64,000 nucleotides of DNA from assembly GCA_010645155.1 (NCBI GenBank), contig CM021316.1, positions 11,564,961 through 11,628,960 on the forward strand, given 5' to 3'. The notes under the pieces were generated by a model. The model saw nothing but the letters and a program-made list of their open reading frames with translations. It made no database searches and had not been told where the DNA came from. Position 1 is the stretch's first letter. The number at the start of each line of letters is the position of its first letter. The translations under genes were made by a program, and so were the position numbers. This document shows, one piece after another, positions 1 through 12,218 of this stretch. This stretch comes from Tigriopus japonicus. Its lineage: Eukaryota; Arthropoda; Copepoda; Harpacticoida; Harpacticidae.

Positions 1-1850
1 TCGTGTGGGAGTAGCGCTGATGGGAAAAGGGTGCGGTGATCTTTCAATCAATGTCCATTAACACCCTCACTAACACTGTCACAAAGTCTCCCTGACCAAG
101 AAACCAAAAATACCTCGAAACCCCCAAAACCAGTCGATATCCATCTCATCTCCTACACTTATTGTTTTCCTTCGGAAAGAACGGATGATTTTCATTGTAA
201 TAAGGTGAATTTGTTGAAGGCGTTAATAAGTACGGTAGAAACCTAAACAAACGTTCTTCGAATACACTTTCAGCATGTATTGAAACTTTTGTATATTTAA
301 AGATGGTTAATCACTATTAATGAGCTGGTTCTAAATGCATTCAAAAACTGACACACATTGTCCCAATTTTTCAACAAGTTTAAACTGAAGAGGCAAATGA
401 AATGTCACTATTACTCTCTATAAGAAGCATATTTTGAGGACTGAAACTATAATTTTTTAATTGATCCAGACACTTCAAGCATTAAGGTACGGTCATCCAT
501 TCTCTCAATGGTGGAAAACTAAGAAAAAGAAAGGTTCAAAAAGACCAGTATCACAAAATTCACCCCCGTCCTTACAAATCTAAATAGGAGTCTTTCCAGA
601 ACTCACATTGAGTCTTGAAACTTCCGCTTTAAAAATGCCAACTCAAAGAGACATTGCTTTTCATAATTATTTTGTCCTCCCTAAGATGCAATTGAATTGA
701 ACAATTATACCAAAGGAGACAGGAACGCCAAATCGTCTCAAAGTTGGTTCATAATTTCTTTAGGGAAATTCAAGTTCAGTTCGAATCCCAACCTTAAGCG
801 GAGCTAAATAATGTAATGTTTGGTAAACATTCATCAATAAAATTATTTTTTGGGGTTAGATCAACCTTCAAATGGAGATTTCTACTAGACTTAGAAATGT
901 ACGGTAAAAACAGATAAAGCACGGGCGACGGTTAAAACCTCGATTGAACACGAACCAAGCCAATATAAGTTGAAATCAAACTATTAAGGTACCACGGAAG
1001 ATAAGGCTAAACGCAACAAAATTAAAAGTTCGTTGTCCACTCTTTTCAAGCGCTAAAAGAGGGTTTCTTGGCATACACGTTTCTCAAATTGTTGAAACAG
1101 ATTGAGATGTGACGTTTCGAAGTTTTCAGGTGAATGAATGCATTCTTAGAAACCTGTAGTCTTGGGATCATTACATGTTGAGCTAACAAAGAAAGTGACA
1201 GCTCAATGACCTCAAAACTTTGTTTGATACTTTTGCGCAGGTCAGGATTGTCAGTTAAGGTTCCCTCAATTCTATGGATAGTACATGCAAGATAGACTTA
1301 TTTGCCAAAATTTAATGAGAAGTCAGAGGCTAAAAGAAATCTTCTTACAATGGGAAACGACCAACCTCCGGCCTTTTAAAGGTTTTTAGGCCACGCCCTC
1401 TCTTAAGAATTTTTACCTGTCGCATTTTTTTGAGCTTTGTACATTTTTGTGAGATAAACTAATTTCGAGTCACGGACATGATTTGCTGTTCCGTTTCTTC
1501 TGAATCATACATGTACGTATATCCGGTATATGTTACCCACGCAAGGCATGAATTTATGCTAATGATCATAACTTCCACTATTGTTGGATCACTTAGTGGT
1601 GACAGCCCTGCATCTAAGAGCATTTTTCTTCAAAACTGCGCTTCTTTCATTCTGACAAAATGGTCTAACGCTAAAATGTGTTGATATATTTGATTTATAA
1701 AATGAGAACGAACTCTTTTAGATTGAACAAGCATGGTTGGCCTTGTGATAGAGCCGAAATGTCTGTAAGCGCCTAACGTGAGGTGATTTACAGCAGTGAA
1801 AACACCTGTGCCTCCTCCCTTGTTCTCGAATACAACTGGATACTTCCCAT
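1..1850. other. Left-edge stretch without a recognisable gene
   Basis: AT-rich sequence with no open frame that I can tie to a protein. Because C2CD5 runs leftwards on the minus strand and its visible exons stop at 3124, its remaining 3' exons might be expected here. I looked for the conserved block that follows in human C2CD5 (around its SLYFKLR segment) and did not find it. A short minus-strand frame at 1-36 preceded by AG could be an exon edge, but it is too short to judge. Confidence 0.5.
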
Positions 1851-1910
1851 GTGCATCTCAACTTCTACTTTTACATACAACATTTGCTCATAATGATCAC
1901 AGGAACAGCC

Positions 1911-2576
1911 ATGTTGACACGACCTCAAAAGTTACTTCTGGCCAAATTGGTCCGCCAACACCAATCAATCCTCTTTGGACAATTCAGCTCGACAATCACA
2001 AAGAAGCGAAAGGAACAGATTTGGGAAGACATCCGACTTCAATTGATGGCCCAAGGAGCCGAACTCAAGGATTACACGGCGGTGCGAGACAACGAGTGGG
2101 GAAACATGAGACGATCCTGCATCAAGAGATATTCCTCTGTGTCCACTCAAGCTGGCTGGCAAAAGCCCAATGAGCTCGATGAGATTGTTCTCGATATCTT
2201 AGGCCTAAATGCGCAACAATTAGTGGCTACCTCAAAGCTGGAGCTAATCAGCTCGTCAGATGAGGTCAAGACCACCTTCAAACGAGAGGCCAATGATTGT
2301 GTCGGTTCTTCAAATCTCCCTTCCAATCCTCTGGAACATCATAATGAGTGGGATGAAGACATTATGGCCTTACGGAAACGTCGTCTTGTTTTGGAAAACG
2401 AGCTTTTAGAGCTTCAAGTAGAGAACTACAAGGTTCAATTGGAAAACTCAAAATTGGAAGCTGACAGACTCAGGTGGGACTTTCAAAGACGCAAGGATTC
2501 CATCGACTTTGAGACCTCAAGCAAGAGGGCAAAATTCAATTCTAGCCCGGTTGATGAATCCCTCGTCCTGTCATAA
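1911..2576 (+). CDS. Myb/SANT-like DNA-binding domain protein
   Basis: Single open frame of about 220 residues. The first ~80 residues (starting MLTRPQKLLLAKLV, with KKRKEQIWEDI and a later NEWGNMRR segment) have the trihelical, tryptophan-spaced look of the Myb/SANT-like domains of zeste-type regulators, which bind DNA and are often derived from transposon proteins. The C-terminal third is a leucine-rich coiled coil (RRLVLENELLELQVENYKVQ), suggesting dimerisation. Upstream in-frame ATGs at 1851 and 1893 would add residues; 1911 was chosen because it immediately precedes the domain and has G at -3. The gene is on the opposite strand to C2CD5 and lies downstream of that gene's last visible exon, so it may sit in a C2CD5 intron. 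The specific role is unknown, and the domain call rests on pattern only. Confidence 0.6.
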   Translation: MLTRPQKLLLAKLVRQHQSILFGQFSSTITKKRKEQIWEDIRLQLMAQGAELKDYTAVRDNEWGNMRRSCIKRYSSVSTQAGWQKPNELDEIVLDILGLNAQQLVATSKLELISSSDEVKTTFKREANDCVGSSNLPSNPLEHHNEWDEDIMALRKRRLVLENELLELQVENYKVQLENSKLEADRLRWDFQRRKDSIDFETSSKRAKFNSSPVDESLVLS

Positions 2577-3123
2577 CTTTTGGAAGGCAAAAGAGAGAAA
2601 AATACAGCCCCAAATTCGTCCAAATGTTGTTAAGCCTTCCAAAGTTTGACTCGAAAGGCAAATGAGGAGAAACTTTCTTGTGCTTTATTGGACTTGCTCG
2701 TGGCCTTGCGGGTGGGTTGAATTAATCGACCCACTACATCTTTTCCAAGCTTTCATTTATTCACTTGCTTGGATTGTGGTTGATGTTCTTTTGTGTGGGC
2801 AAACTTAGCCGATTGAAGTGAAAGAAAATCACAACGAATCTCCAAACAGTTTTGATTAACGTTGGAATACATCTAGACCTTGAAAATTTCTCAAATATGT
2901 ATTATTGAGTAGGATGTCAACTTGAGATAATTATCTATGTCAGGTCTCGCAACAAATCTACTTTCGATATTAAAAAGGTCCGGACACTAATTCAAGGGAC
3001 TAAAGGGACTTTTAAGGGAACACTGTATTCAATAGAAAAACTAGTAGGTTATTCAGTGGAACTAAATTGCTGATATACCATTGCTCCTTCCCTTCATTTC
3101 ATATCGAGAAAAAAAAGTCTTAC

Positions 3124-6100
3124 CTGGGAAAACGTTTGGCAAGTCTCAACGTACAGTCCTTTTGAGATGCCGACCAATTCTTCAGTGGAAAACACTTGCA
3201 CGTAGGGTGGGGGATACGGGTCCATGAGACTGTCTAAGATATCGGCATCCTCGGAGTCGTCAATCTACAATCCATCAATCAATACATACAAGAAACGAAA
3301 ATTAGTGATGCGTCTCCGTCGTATCCGAAAAACATGGGCGGGAAATATCAGGGAGAACATCAGAAAGGCGGTTCCTATCTTGGCAGAGCAGAAAAGGAGA
3401 GAGGAAAGATGCTTTTTTTTCTTCTCGTCCTTTTTCCCCCCACTCTTTCCTAACCTTAAGATCATCAAGCCTTCCTCTTCTGCTGATCTCTCATTGCGCC
3501 TGCCTTCTTGGCTTTTGACCTTTTGTATCAAGATTTCTCGAAGAAAAAGAGGGCAGGAAAAAGGAGTTTTACTCCTTGGACCACCCGTTGGTTGGTTGGT
3601 TTGTTTGTTTGTTGATATGTACGAAGGATCAAGATGAGAACCACGACCAAGAAAAGAAGGTAGCTTTGATGAGAAGGGTCACGTTTGATGTTGATTAATG
3701 ACGAGGGGATCTTACTTAGGTTTCAAAGCAACTGTACCTCCCAAAGGATTAATATCGAACAACAAATTACCTCCAAAACGCAAGTGTCCTTATTGCCTGA
3801 GGTAAACTCCGTTTCGGGTCCATTTTCCTGATCATGCTCGACTGGGTCTGATATATTGCTTTGAGTGGACGGAATTCGTTTGATTGGGTTGAGGCCGTAG
3901 TACTTTTCATTTTCAGCTATCTTCAAGTTCAGCCTTTTCTGGCATCGTTGGAGGTAGTTCGGGTCGTTGGGAAAGGCCGAGGAGCAAACCAGTTTGGGCT
4001 TACTGGGCGTAGATAATGCCGTCATGTAGCAAGCTGTAGCGGTAGCTGTGCCAATGATGGTTCGATCCCCCATCGACACCTTGAGCTTGAGTCCAAAGAG
4101 CGCATTCATTCCTTTGACCTTGAGTTTGTTGATCAGTTGCCGATGGATCTCGTACTCTATGAAGGGCAAGGCGTCCGAGATCTCCTTGGCGTTACTTTCA
4201 CCTTTCAAGTCTTTCTTCATTCTGAGAACTTTGGCCTGAATCAAGCAACCACGGCCCGTGATATCAAAATGACTGGGTGGTTCGATGGTCGTGAATAAAA
4301 CATCCGGCACCCGACCTTTGCCACAACACTGGCATCTTCCACATTTGGCTGTGAAAGGCAATGTATATTCGAGGTACGGAATATGAGCGTAAGAGCACGA
4401 TCCTCCTCCCCCCACACTAACACTATGGCCCAAGGAAGGGACATTGGAAGAGCTGCTGGAGGGAGCTTCATCTGCTCCATTTCCAATCAAGCTAGGGGTC
4501 TTCCCGAGGTTGACATCGTTTTTATTGAGGAAGCCTGGACCGAAAATGCCCCCGTTGGTGTCCAAATCGAGCATATAATGCAAATTGCCCGAGGCAGCCG
4601 TCCCTGAGGCACACAAAACGACCACATCATCCCTGAAATGGCACAAAATGATGGAGTTTGAAGACCAAGCGACCAACTTACCAAAGGACCTTTCCCCTCC
4701 GTGACTCGAGAGAGGAGACCTATACCCATGCACATACTACTACTCTTAGACCTTATGAAATGACCTTTAGGCTATATCAAAGACGGCCAAGAGGAGATCC
4801 TCCGAAAGAACTTCATTTTGGCAAAAGCTTGGTGATGAAAATCCACATGATGAACATCATTGATGAGGAAAGAAAGGTCCAATACATTGCATTTTGTGAG
4901 CTACTTTGTAGGAGCTTAATGGCTCATTTTGTTCATCCTCCTAAGTTCAGCAAATAGGGAAATGTTTACTCGCATTGCCGGATAAGTTTTCGCAATCATG
5001 ATGAAAAGCAAGCCGCCCTGGTGTATTTGACATTAATTATGGATAAGACCAGGAGAGAAAGAGAGAGAGAGAGAGTGGTGAATGCGAAAAAGACACCCGA
5101 GACCCCGAGGAACTTTCACTTGCCGAAAGAATAGAACCAACTCACCATTGATCCACCTCCAACTCTCTCTTACTTTAAGAGAAGACCTGAATTTGGAGAT
5201 GAACTCGAGCGGAAACACTATTATCCTCCCTTTTTCCGCTTTTGTCCAAGGAATTTGACCAGGAAAAGAAAGTATTTTACACCAAGTGAATTCCATTAGT
5301 GAGCTACCCTTTCACATTGACGAAGAAAGGGCAAAAGGGATTACTTGTTTGGAAAGGAAACCCCAACACACTCGGATATACAGTAGTTTGGTAATACAGT
5401 CCATGGCCTTACCAGATCACAGTGTCCTCCGAGTATCCAACAACCATATTGCAGCCAAGACATCTGGCATGGGATCGAATTTCTTGTCGAATTTCACTCC
5501 ACCAATTTTCACGAATTTCACCGTCATCTTCGACTCCGTCGAGAATCTTGACCGATCGGCAACTTACAAATCCTCCTGGAAAGCGAAACAGTTGCGTGAA
5601 CACCGATCGTTTCCCAAGGGAAAACGCTTTATCAGCCAGACCTATTTTATTGATAAATGAAGGCGGAAACTTTTGAAGGGTGATAAACGGGTACTCCAGT
5701 AAGTCGTGTTGATTCTCCAGCTGAATTCCAGATTTGGTTGAGGCCAAGTTGAGCTTGGTTCCCATTCGATCACTACACGTTGGACCTGAAAACACATCCA
5801 AACTGATAAGGACAATCCAATCCATTAACCCTGATTGCCCATGATTTGAACCTTTGGGGGAAATACTGAGCTGCTCCAAGTTGGTCGAACTGCCACCAGC
5901 TATCATAATGCTTTTGGATCCATTTTCCATGGAGCGAGTAGAGCCATCCATGCTGATCTTGTGATGAGAGACAGTGTCGTTATTTCCAGTATCGTGTTGT
6001 TCAGTGGTGTCGAAGTTTCCCGAGGATGAATTGCCGAATTTCGGAGAAACCTGTCTTTCCATTTGCGCCCTGGAGGGAATGGGGTTAAGAAAGAGGGATT

Positions 6101-8974
6101 TAGTTTGGGGACTGGAGTGAGCTGAACGGGTCTGAACCCGCATATTCGGGTCACTTCCGAACCTTGGTCGGGAGCTAGTCATATTATTTTGATTATTAGC
6201 GATTGATTTGCGATGGGATTTGGGTGAGGATGACAGGATGGACAACAGCGATCGATGCATCGGTTTTCTAACAGCGGGAGCGAAAGGAGATGCAGGGGCG
6301 CATGCATGGAAGCTGTCTACATTCATATTAGAGGGCTTTGGCAGAGCATAAATGGGTAGCAGAGCTTTTTTAGAAGCCGGTTCAAAGAAGCAAATCGAAT
6401 TAGAATTGGGATCTAACTTGGAAAACGAGCAAGACGAAGAAGAATCAACGGAGGATGAAGAAGAATTAGAGATAGAATCGGGGACTCCCCAACAAGTCTT
6501 AGTTAGCGGAGAATCTATATACTCTACGGGTGTGGGTGTGGCAGGATCAACGTTAAATGGAGGAAGAGGATGGGCTTGGGCCACGGGAACACCAACAACT
6601 GGAGCAACTGGCGACCATTGAACTGTGTGACATTGGGACAACTGCATTCGAACGAGATCTCCTTCAGAAGTCAAGCCTTTGTTCACAATCGTGTTGATAA
6701 GGGTCACCTCGGAGGTGTTGCTAGAAATGGTGGAATCTTGTCGATTGGAGGCGAAGTTCTTTCTCAAGGTTCTCTCCGAGCCATTGTCGTCTACTTCATG
6801 GTCAAGTGGGTCTTCTTGCTTTGATTTGGGCTTCTCATCAACCAAATCCTGCACGCACCACAGATTCTCAGGCTCTTCGAGAACAGTTTCTTCGAGACTC
6901 ACAACACTCGTTGGGTTCAAAGAGCTTGAGCTGGAGTATTTTGGTCCTCGGGCAAATCCTTTGAAAGCTTTGAAAATTCGGCTCAGACTTCGATCCCGAA
7001 AATGTAGCGAGTTCAAGGAGGCCGAGGAACCTTGAAACGAACTTGGGGTGGTCGTTTTGGTGTGTCTATTTGGGGAGATCAATTCCGCTGTGCTGCTAAA
7101 GCGTGCTTTCATGCTTGAGACTTTTCTCTGCTGGTATCCTTGCCTGAGTGAACTCCTATGAAGATGAGTTGGGGACGACGACCAAACGGGCGAAATCATT
7201 CCGGTTGAGGATACGGATCTCAGGTGAACGATTCTTTGTTGGGAGTTGTCGAATTTGGTAGCCACTTCCGTCACAAAAGCCCCAATTCCAAAAGGTTTGG
7301 AGGATTTCACGTGATGAAATGGCTCATATTTTGGAGGCGAGGCAGAGAGGAAACAAAACTCGGACATGGTCGCGTCAATGCCAGATCGACCGATGGGTTT
7401 GGAATCCGGATCCAAGCCCATGATCGGGGGTGGAAAGTTGAGATTATCGTTAGAATGGTAATAGTGGCAAGAAGGAGGCTCTACAGACCTGATTGACCCC
7501 ACGATGGCAGATGAATCAGACAGAGAGAGAGAGGGCGATAGATAAAGAAAGAAAGAGAAGCAGAAATATGGAGGCAATATGAAGAAATATCACATCGATA
7601 GGTTCAATTAATTACGAGTTAAGATCTAGCAACATCAGCATTTCCATTGAGGTTGAGTACAGATCCGGTCAAGTGTAAACAAGGATACTATTCTTGCCAT
7701 TTGCTTTTGGTTTCAGCTTTTCAATGCCATGCTCTTGCCATTGATGGGTTGGTTATGTGACCAATACTCAAGTTAATAGCCAGATTCGGGATCAAAAACA
7801 CAGAGATGTGAAGTCTTTGGGATATGTGCACTAGTTATTCGCAGAGACACTCACTCTCGATTCTCCGACAGGCCCTTATTTGATCCCGATCCATTCATAA
7901 CGGGTAAAGCGGGGATGGGATCATCTCGAACTAAGCTCATGGCGGTTCCAATTCCACGAACGGCTATTCCCGTGTCGCCTTCGATATCGAACTTTTGTTG
8001 ATAGCTGGGACAAGAAACGATAATTCAGATATCTTTCGGAAGTAAGGTTCACGTTACCCAAGGGTTTATCCTTACCCAACAACGACGTTGCCTCCCAATT
8101 CTAGGGCTTTGAGTCCAATTTTTCGCTGGATGGTCCCCGAAAGTTTCATGAAGAGCGTTTGACGCGCTTCATTTGAGGCACGGGGAGTACGGATCTTGTC
8201 GATCCATTGATATTCCGGATCATCATTGACCACCAATTCTTCTACAAATCCGTTTATGGCTTGAACTCGATAACCTTCGGGTACACATGGACCTGATAAC
8301 GCAATGTCCAATTAAATAGGTCCAGCAGTGTTACCCGAGTGATGTAAGTACAGTCTATGTTGAATTTGCTATGGTAAAACTTACTGTAAAAGAATTGAAC
8401 GCCGCAAGAGGACTGGCGAAATTGGTTGAAATCGGAAAAGAACTCGATCTTGACAATCACATTGACCTCCCCGCGAATACCGTGCATGGTATCATAGATG
8501 GGCAACCATCCGGACATCAGCGAACCTCCTGAAATACATCCCTAATACTTTCGAACTTCGCCTCTCAAACTGACTCGAGTCTTCGATCTCACCCGGTGTA
8601 TGTTCAATCCCCGAGGACGTGGACTCCGACCAGGCCTTTTGGGATGATCGTCCGGCGTGTTTGACCACCACCGAAGGCCAAAGTAAAGGGTTGAGATCGA
8701 TATAGACCTTGCCAATGGCATCATTGGCCGAATACGTGTCGTAGTCCATGACTCGAATCTGAAGCGGTTCATCCTGGAGCTTCATATCATCGGCGGCCTC
8801 AAAGTGGAACCACTCGCTGTTCCATTGCGGATTCAAGCTCTTGCGTACCACCTCGGTTTTGTGCGTGACCTCGCCGAATTTGACCTCGGCAAAGGCGTCC
8901 GTGTTCTCCGAGGACCGATCCATGACCGGCAGATGGCGGGCCGCCAAAATCCGGACCTTGACTTTGCCCGGCAT
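3124..8974 (-). CDS. C2CD5: C2 domain-containing protein 5 (CDP138), 3' end missing
   Basis: Seven exons on the minus strand: 8575-8974, 8385-8528, 8076-8292, 7856-8005, 5413-7488, 3771-4632 and 3124-3264. All have GT...AG borders and matching phases, giving 1330 codons without a stop. Exon 1 begins MPGKVKVRILAARHLPVMDR and encodes the C2 domain, including the acidic loop MDYDTYSANDAIGK. Later exons carry family hallmarks: GWLPIYDTMHGIRGE, FVEELVVNDDPEYQWIDKIR, a WWSEIRQEI segment followed by GCNMVVGYSE, the KVPDVLFTTI-like RVPDVLFTTIEPP, and KGMNALFGLKLKVS. Human C2CD5 is a calcium-binding, Akt2-phosphorylated protein that promotes GLUT4 vesicle fusion. The 5413-7488 exon carries a Ser-rich insert of several hundred residues, much longer than in human. 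About 300 C-terminal residues expected from human are absent and should lie further left. The exon 1 donor (GTCAGT at 8574) was chosen by phase and is the least certain border. Confidence 0.92.
5053..5075. repeat. (GA)n microsatellite in a C2CD5 intron
   Basis: Run of GA dinucleotides with one GAAA interruption, inside the intron between the 5413-7488 and 3771-4632 exons of C2CD5. Confidence 0.8.
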
Positions 8975-9769
8975 GACAAAGCTCGGATGGAGGGAAGAAC
9001 GGAGGGCCGAGATAGGCCTGAATAGGCCTAAGACGGGGCCTTACGATGAATAGGGAGATTTTTGAGGCGTTTTTGGCGATTCTTAGTGAAAACGCGGAGA
9101 TGCGATGGACTTGTGAAATGCACGACCTCGGACGGGTGAAATTCTCGAGGCTGGACCACAGGATGACGACGAAGGCGACGACCTCACAGACGATGGGCCT
9201 AGGTCAACGAGTGTTGCCAAAATGGACGACACTCGGAGCAACGATAGCGTCAAAATGGGAAAAACAGTCACTAAAACGATGAAAAGATCTCGAAGTAAAA
9301 GTTTTTTTAAAGAATTGAACCGCTGAACAATTAGGAAGTCCGAAGGATGCGAGTGTAGCGTTTAATTTAGACGGGATTTTCTGGCAGTTGCTTTGAATTA
9401 ATGGTCCATCAGGGTTCCATAACGGTGTCCCTGAACGTGTTGAGGCCAGAGGACAGTACAATGAGTACATACGTACATTAGCTGGAGTCTTGTGATGAGA
9501 GGTTGCGTTACTGATACTTGGTAAGATTAACTAATTAATGAAACTGTCAAGCGAGTTTCGGTCCTTTTAAGCACCTTTGATACTTGGGGCCAGGACAAAC
9601 GGCATCTCTTTATTTCCAAAAATATGTTTTCGATGCATCATAATCACGTCAGCATTGCAAAGATTTGAAGCGGAAGGTTGTTAGCAATGACTGCCATTAT
9701 GATAAATCATTCACCTGGATCACAGAGAGTTCGGAGGAATTTTTTCAAATTCCTGTACCACTCAAAGTT
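8975..9769. other. Intergenic: C2CD5 upstream region
   Basis: No supported gene. Several open frames overlap here in all directions, but none has recognisable protein character. The C2CD5 promoter should lie just right of 8974. A TACATACGTACAT stretch near 9467 belongs to a simple motif that recurs elsewhere in the window. Confidence 0.5.
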
Positions 9770-10314
9770 NNNNNNNNNNNNNNNNNNNNNNNNNNNNNNN
9801 NNNNNNNNNNNNNNNNNNNNNNNNNNNNNNNNNNNNNNNNNNNNNNNNNNNNNNNNNNNNNNNNNNNNNNNNNNNNNNNNNNNNNNNNNNNNNNNNNNNN
9901 NNNNNNNNNNNNNNNNNNNNNNNNNNNNNNNNNNNNNNNNNNNNNNNNNNNNNNNNNNNNNNNNNNNNNNNNNNNNNNNNNNNNNNNNNNNNNNNNNNNN
10001 NNNNNNNNNNNNNNNNNNNNNNNNNNNNNNNNNNNNNNNNNNNNNNNNNNNNNNNNNNNNNNNNNNNNNNNNNNNNNNNNNNNNNNNNNNNNNNNNNNNN
10101 NNNNNNNNNNNNNNNNNNNNNNNNNNNNNNNNNNNNNNNNNNNNNNNNNNNNNNNNNNNNNNNNNNNNNNNNNNNNNNNNNNNNNNNNNNNNNNNNNNNN
10201 NNNNNNNNNNNNNNNNNNNNNNNNNNNNNNNNNNNNNNNNNNNNNNNNNNNNNNNNNNNNNNNNNNNNNNNNNNNNNNNNNNNNNNNNNNNNNNNNNNNN
10301 NNNNNNNNNNNNNN
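9770..10314. other. Assembly gap (N)
   Basis: 545 undetermined bases. The gap removes the middle and probably the catalytic core of the transposase-like gene on the minus strand. The true gap length is not necessarily 545, so the reading frame on its far side is unknown. Confidence 1.
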
Positions 10315-10847
10315 CACAACATCTCGTCCACACGACCCTCCGGAATCTCACTCGAGTTTCTATTCTTGGCCTTGAACTCGCGTTCCAATCGATCTCGACG
10401 AGCCCTTCGCGCCTCAATGACCGACGCTTCTAATTCAACCTTGACTTCCGGCGGATTAGCCTTATAATGATGGCGTTGAAGCCATCGAGAGCACAGCTCC
10501 TGAAAGTAACCGTACCAGGTGGAAATGCATTTTTGACTGAGACCCGTGGCATCGACGGCATCGGCGTGAGGGATCTTGAAGGCCCACAACCAAGCCAACA
10601 TGATGCAACGAGGTAGACTTAATCGAGTGTGCTCCCAAAACGAGCCGAACAATTGGGACATTTTCTGGCCGTGGTGGTGGGGACATCGGAAAATGGGCGA
10701 GCGATTCCGACCGGTTCTGACCACGGTCATGACATTGTGACAGATGGGGCAAGCGGGCGCTTTCCGACGAATGCATCCTCGATCCCGGAGAAACTTGAGG
10801 GCCGCTTCGTCACTCGATAACGACGGCATGAGTTCCACCAAAGACAT
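10315..10847 (-). CDS. Merlin/ISXO2-like transposase-domain protein (partial, gapped)
   Basis: N-terminal ~177 residues starting MSLVELMPSLSSDEAALKFL, before the frame runs into the gap at 10314. A zinc ribbon is visible: CPICHNVMTVV, then RCPHHHGQKMSQLFGSFWEH, followed by a helical region with ALRIP-like AFKIPHADAV and STWYGYFQELCSRWL. This is the layout of ISXO2-like (IS1595/Merlin) proteins that are scattered through arthropod and nematode genomes. The segment after it (KANPPEVKVELEASVIEARR) is unusual and charged. The catalytic acidic residues should lie in the gap, so activity cannot be judged. Beyond the gap, one minus-strand frame ends at 9707 with a plausible C-terminus (ending TLCDPGE), but the link is unproven. 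The start was chosen at the first Met next to the conserved region; the frame is open upstream to 11147, but that part looks non-coding. Confidence 0.65.
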
Positions 10848-11247
10848 GGTCTGGCTTTTGGATTCAAGATGATAAAGGTTGTCAAGTTTGAGAATGGATC
10901 TCTTCGAGTCTTGAAACAAAATGACACGCCGGGCCAAGAAAACAGTCATAGATAGTGCTGCCGAGACTCTAGGGCAAAAAAGTATCCAGAAACGCGCTGA
11001 AAATATGCCAGAATTCTGAGGCGAAATATGCCTGAACGAAGTCAGACCAGAAGAATAAAAGTCAATGTCAGAAAGTAAACGATATTGGTATATTTTAGCC
11101 ATTTTGTCGTATAAAATTGGGAGAAAAGTGAACAAACGACAACCCAATTGGATTCTTTTGCAACCTTACGATGAAAATTTCAAAAACTTGCATTGCTTTT
11201 GCATGTTGCCTAAAAATTTAGGTTTGACGTTAGCTGTAAGTGGATGA

Positions 11248-11499
11248 GCGTAGTGGGACGAATTCAGCTGGGGATTGTGGGGCCAAACTGGCTAGGGATG
11301 TATCAGAAGCAGGCGTGGGCCTTTCTATGTTTACGTTTGCTCCATGAGTTAATAATTCCTTTCGATTGAATGTCAAAATCGTAGAATGTGAATTTGGCTC
11401 AAGAATTTAAATAAAGTTTTTAGAGGGTTTGTCTCGACTCTGACACATCCCTAGCCAGTTTTGCCCCAGAATCCCCAGCTGAACATCGTCTTATTACGC
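11248..11499. mobile_element. Foldback / MITE-like inverted-repeat element
   Basis: Two arms of about 60 bp (11248-11307 and 11439-11499) are imperfect reverse complements. Both arms share a GCGTA outer end, TTCAGCTGGGGATT, and AAACTGGCTAGGGATGT with only a few mismatches. About 130 bp of unrelated AT-rich DNA separates them. No coding capacity. No clear target-site duplication was seen (left flank GGATGA, right flank AAAAAT). The Merlin-like transposase nearby is a possible but unproven driver. Confidence 0.75.
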
Positions 11500-12218
11500 A
11501 AAAATAACAAAAAGTGCTTACTTATTCATAAACCTCAAAAACCAATTGCGCTCATCCATTGAAACTGGAATTCTTTGGCGTTGGTTCAAAAGAGCCCGCG
11601 ACTAATAACAAAAATTTCAGGCAAAGCATGGCTTAAATGAAACAAAAATTCTAAATTTTTAGACATACAGTTCAGAAAACGTCTTTCCCCTAAATCACTT
11701 TCCTCGGGGAGCTTTGGTTCCTAGCTTGATTTGAGTCCTCCAGTTGCCCTCAAAAACGTTACAAGATTCAGTGCTAATGGTCACTGATGAAAAAGGACTC
11801 ATGAAAAAAAGGAACGATTGTGACGTTCTGAGAAAAAAGAAATGAAATAGAAAAAGATAGTTGAATGAAAGTTAATGAATTATCTATTTCCATCATTAGA
11901 AAAGTGTATTTTGAAGAATAAATCAGCCGGTGAGAGATGAATAAAGAGCTATCGGCTAAGGAGCCAAAATATGTCACGGCGAAAAAGATCGTGCCACGAG
12001 GTCTCAAATTTGCCCAACAGCATATAAATATACTTTCTGGCAACACCGTTCTAACACAAGAGAAGCGAGATGGAAGAGGTTGGGTGAATCTCAATCAGGG
12101 TGTAATCAAAACAAACAAGCTCTGAAGTCCTCGGTGCGCTTGCGTGGGGACTGTTCAGCGCAGTGTAAGTGAGTGAACGAAAGACACGTGGGTAAAAGAC
12201 AAAACAAGAACCAACATC
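11500..12218. other. Intergenic: upstream of PWP1
   Basis: AT-rich sequence without a supported gene. The last ~150 bp before 12219 become GC-richer and should contain the PWP1 promoter and 5' UTR. No unambiguous core element was identified. Confidence 0.5.
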
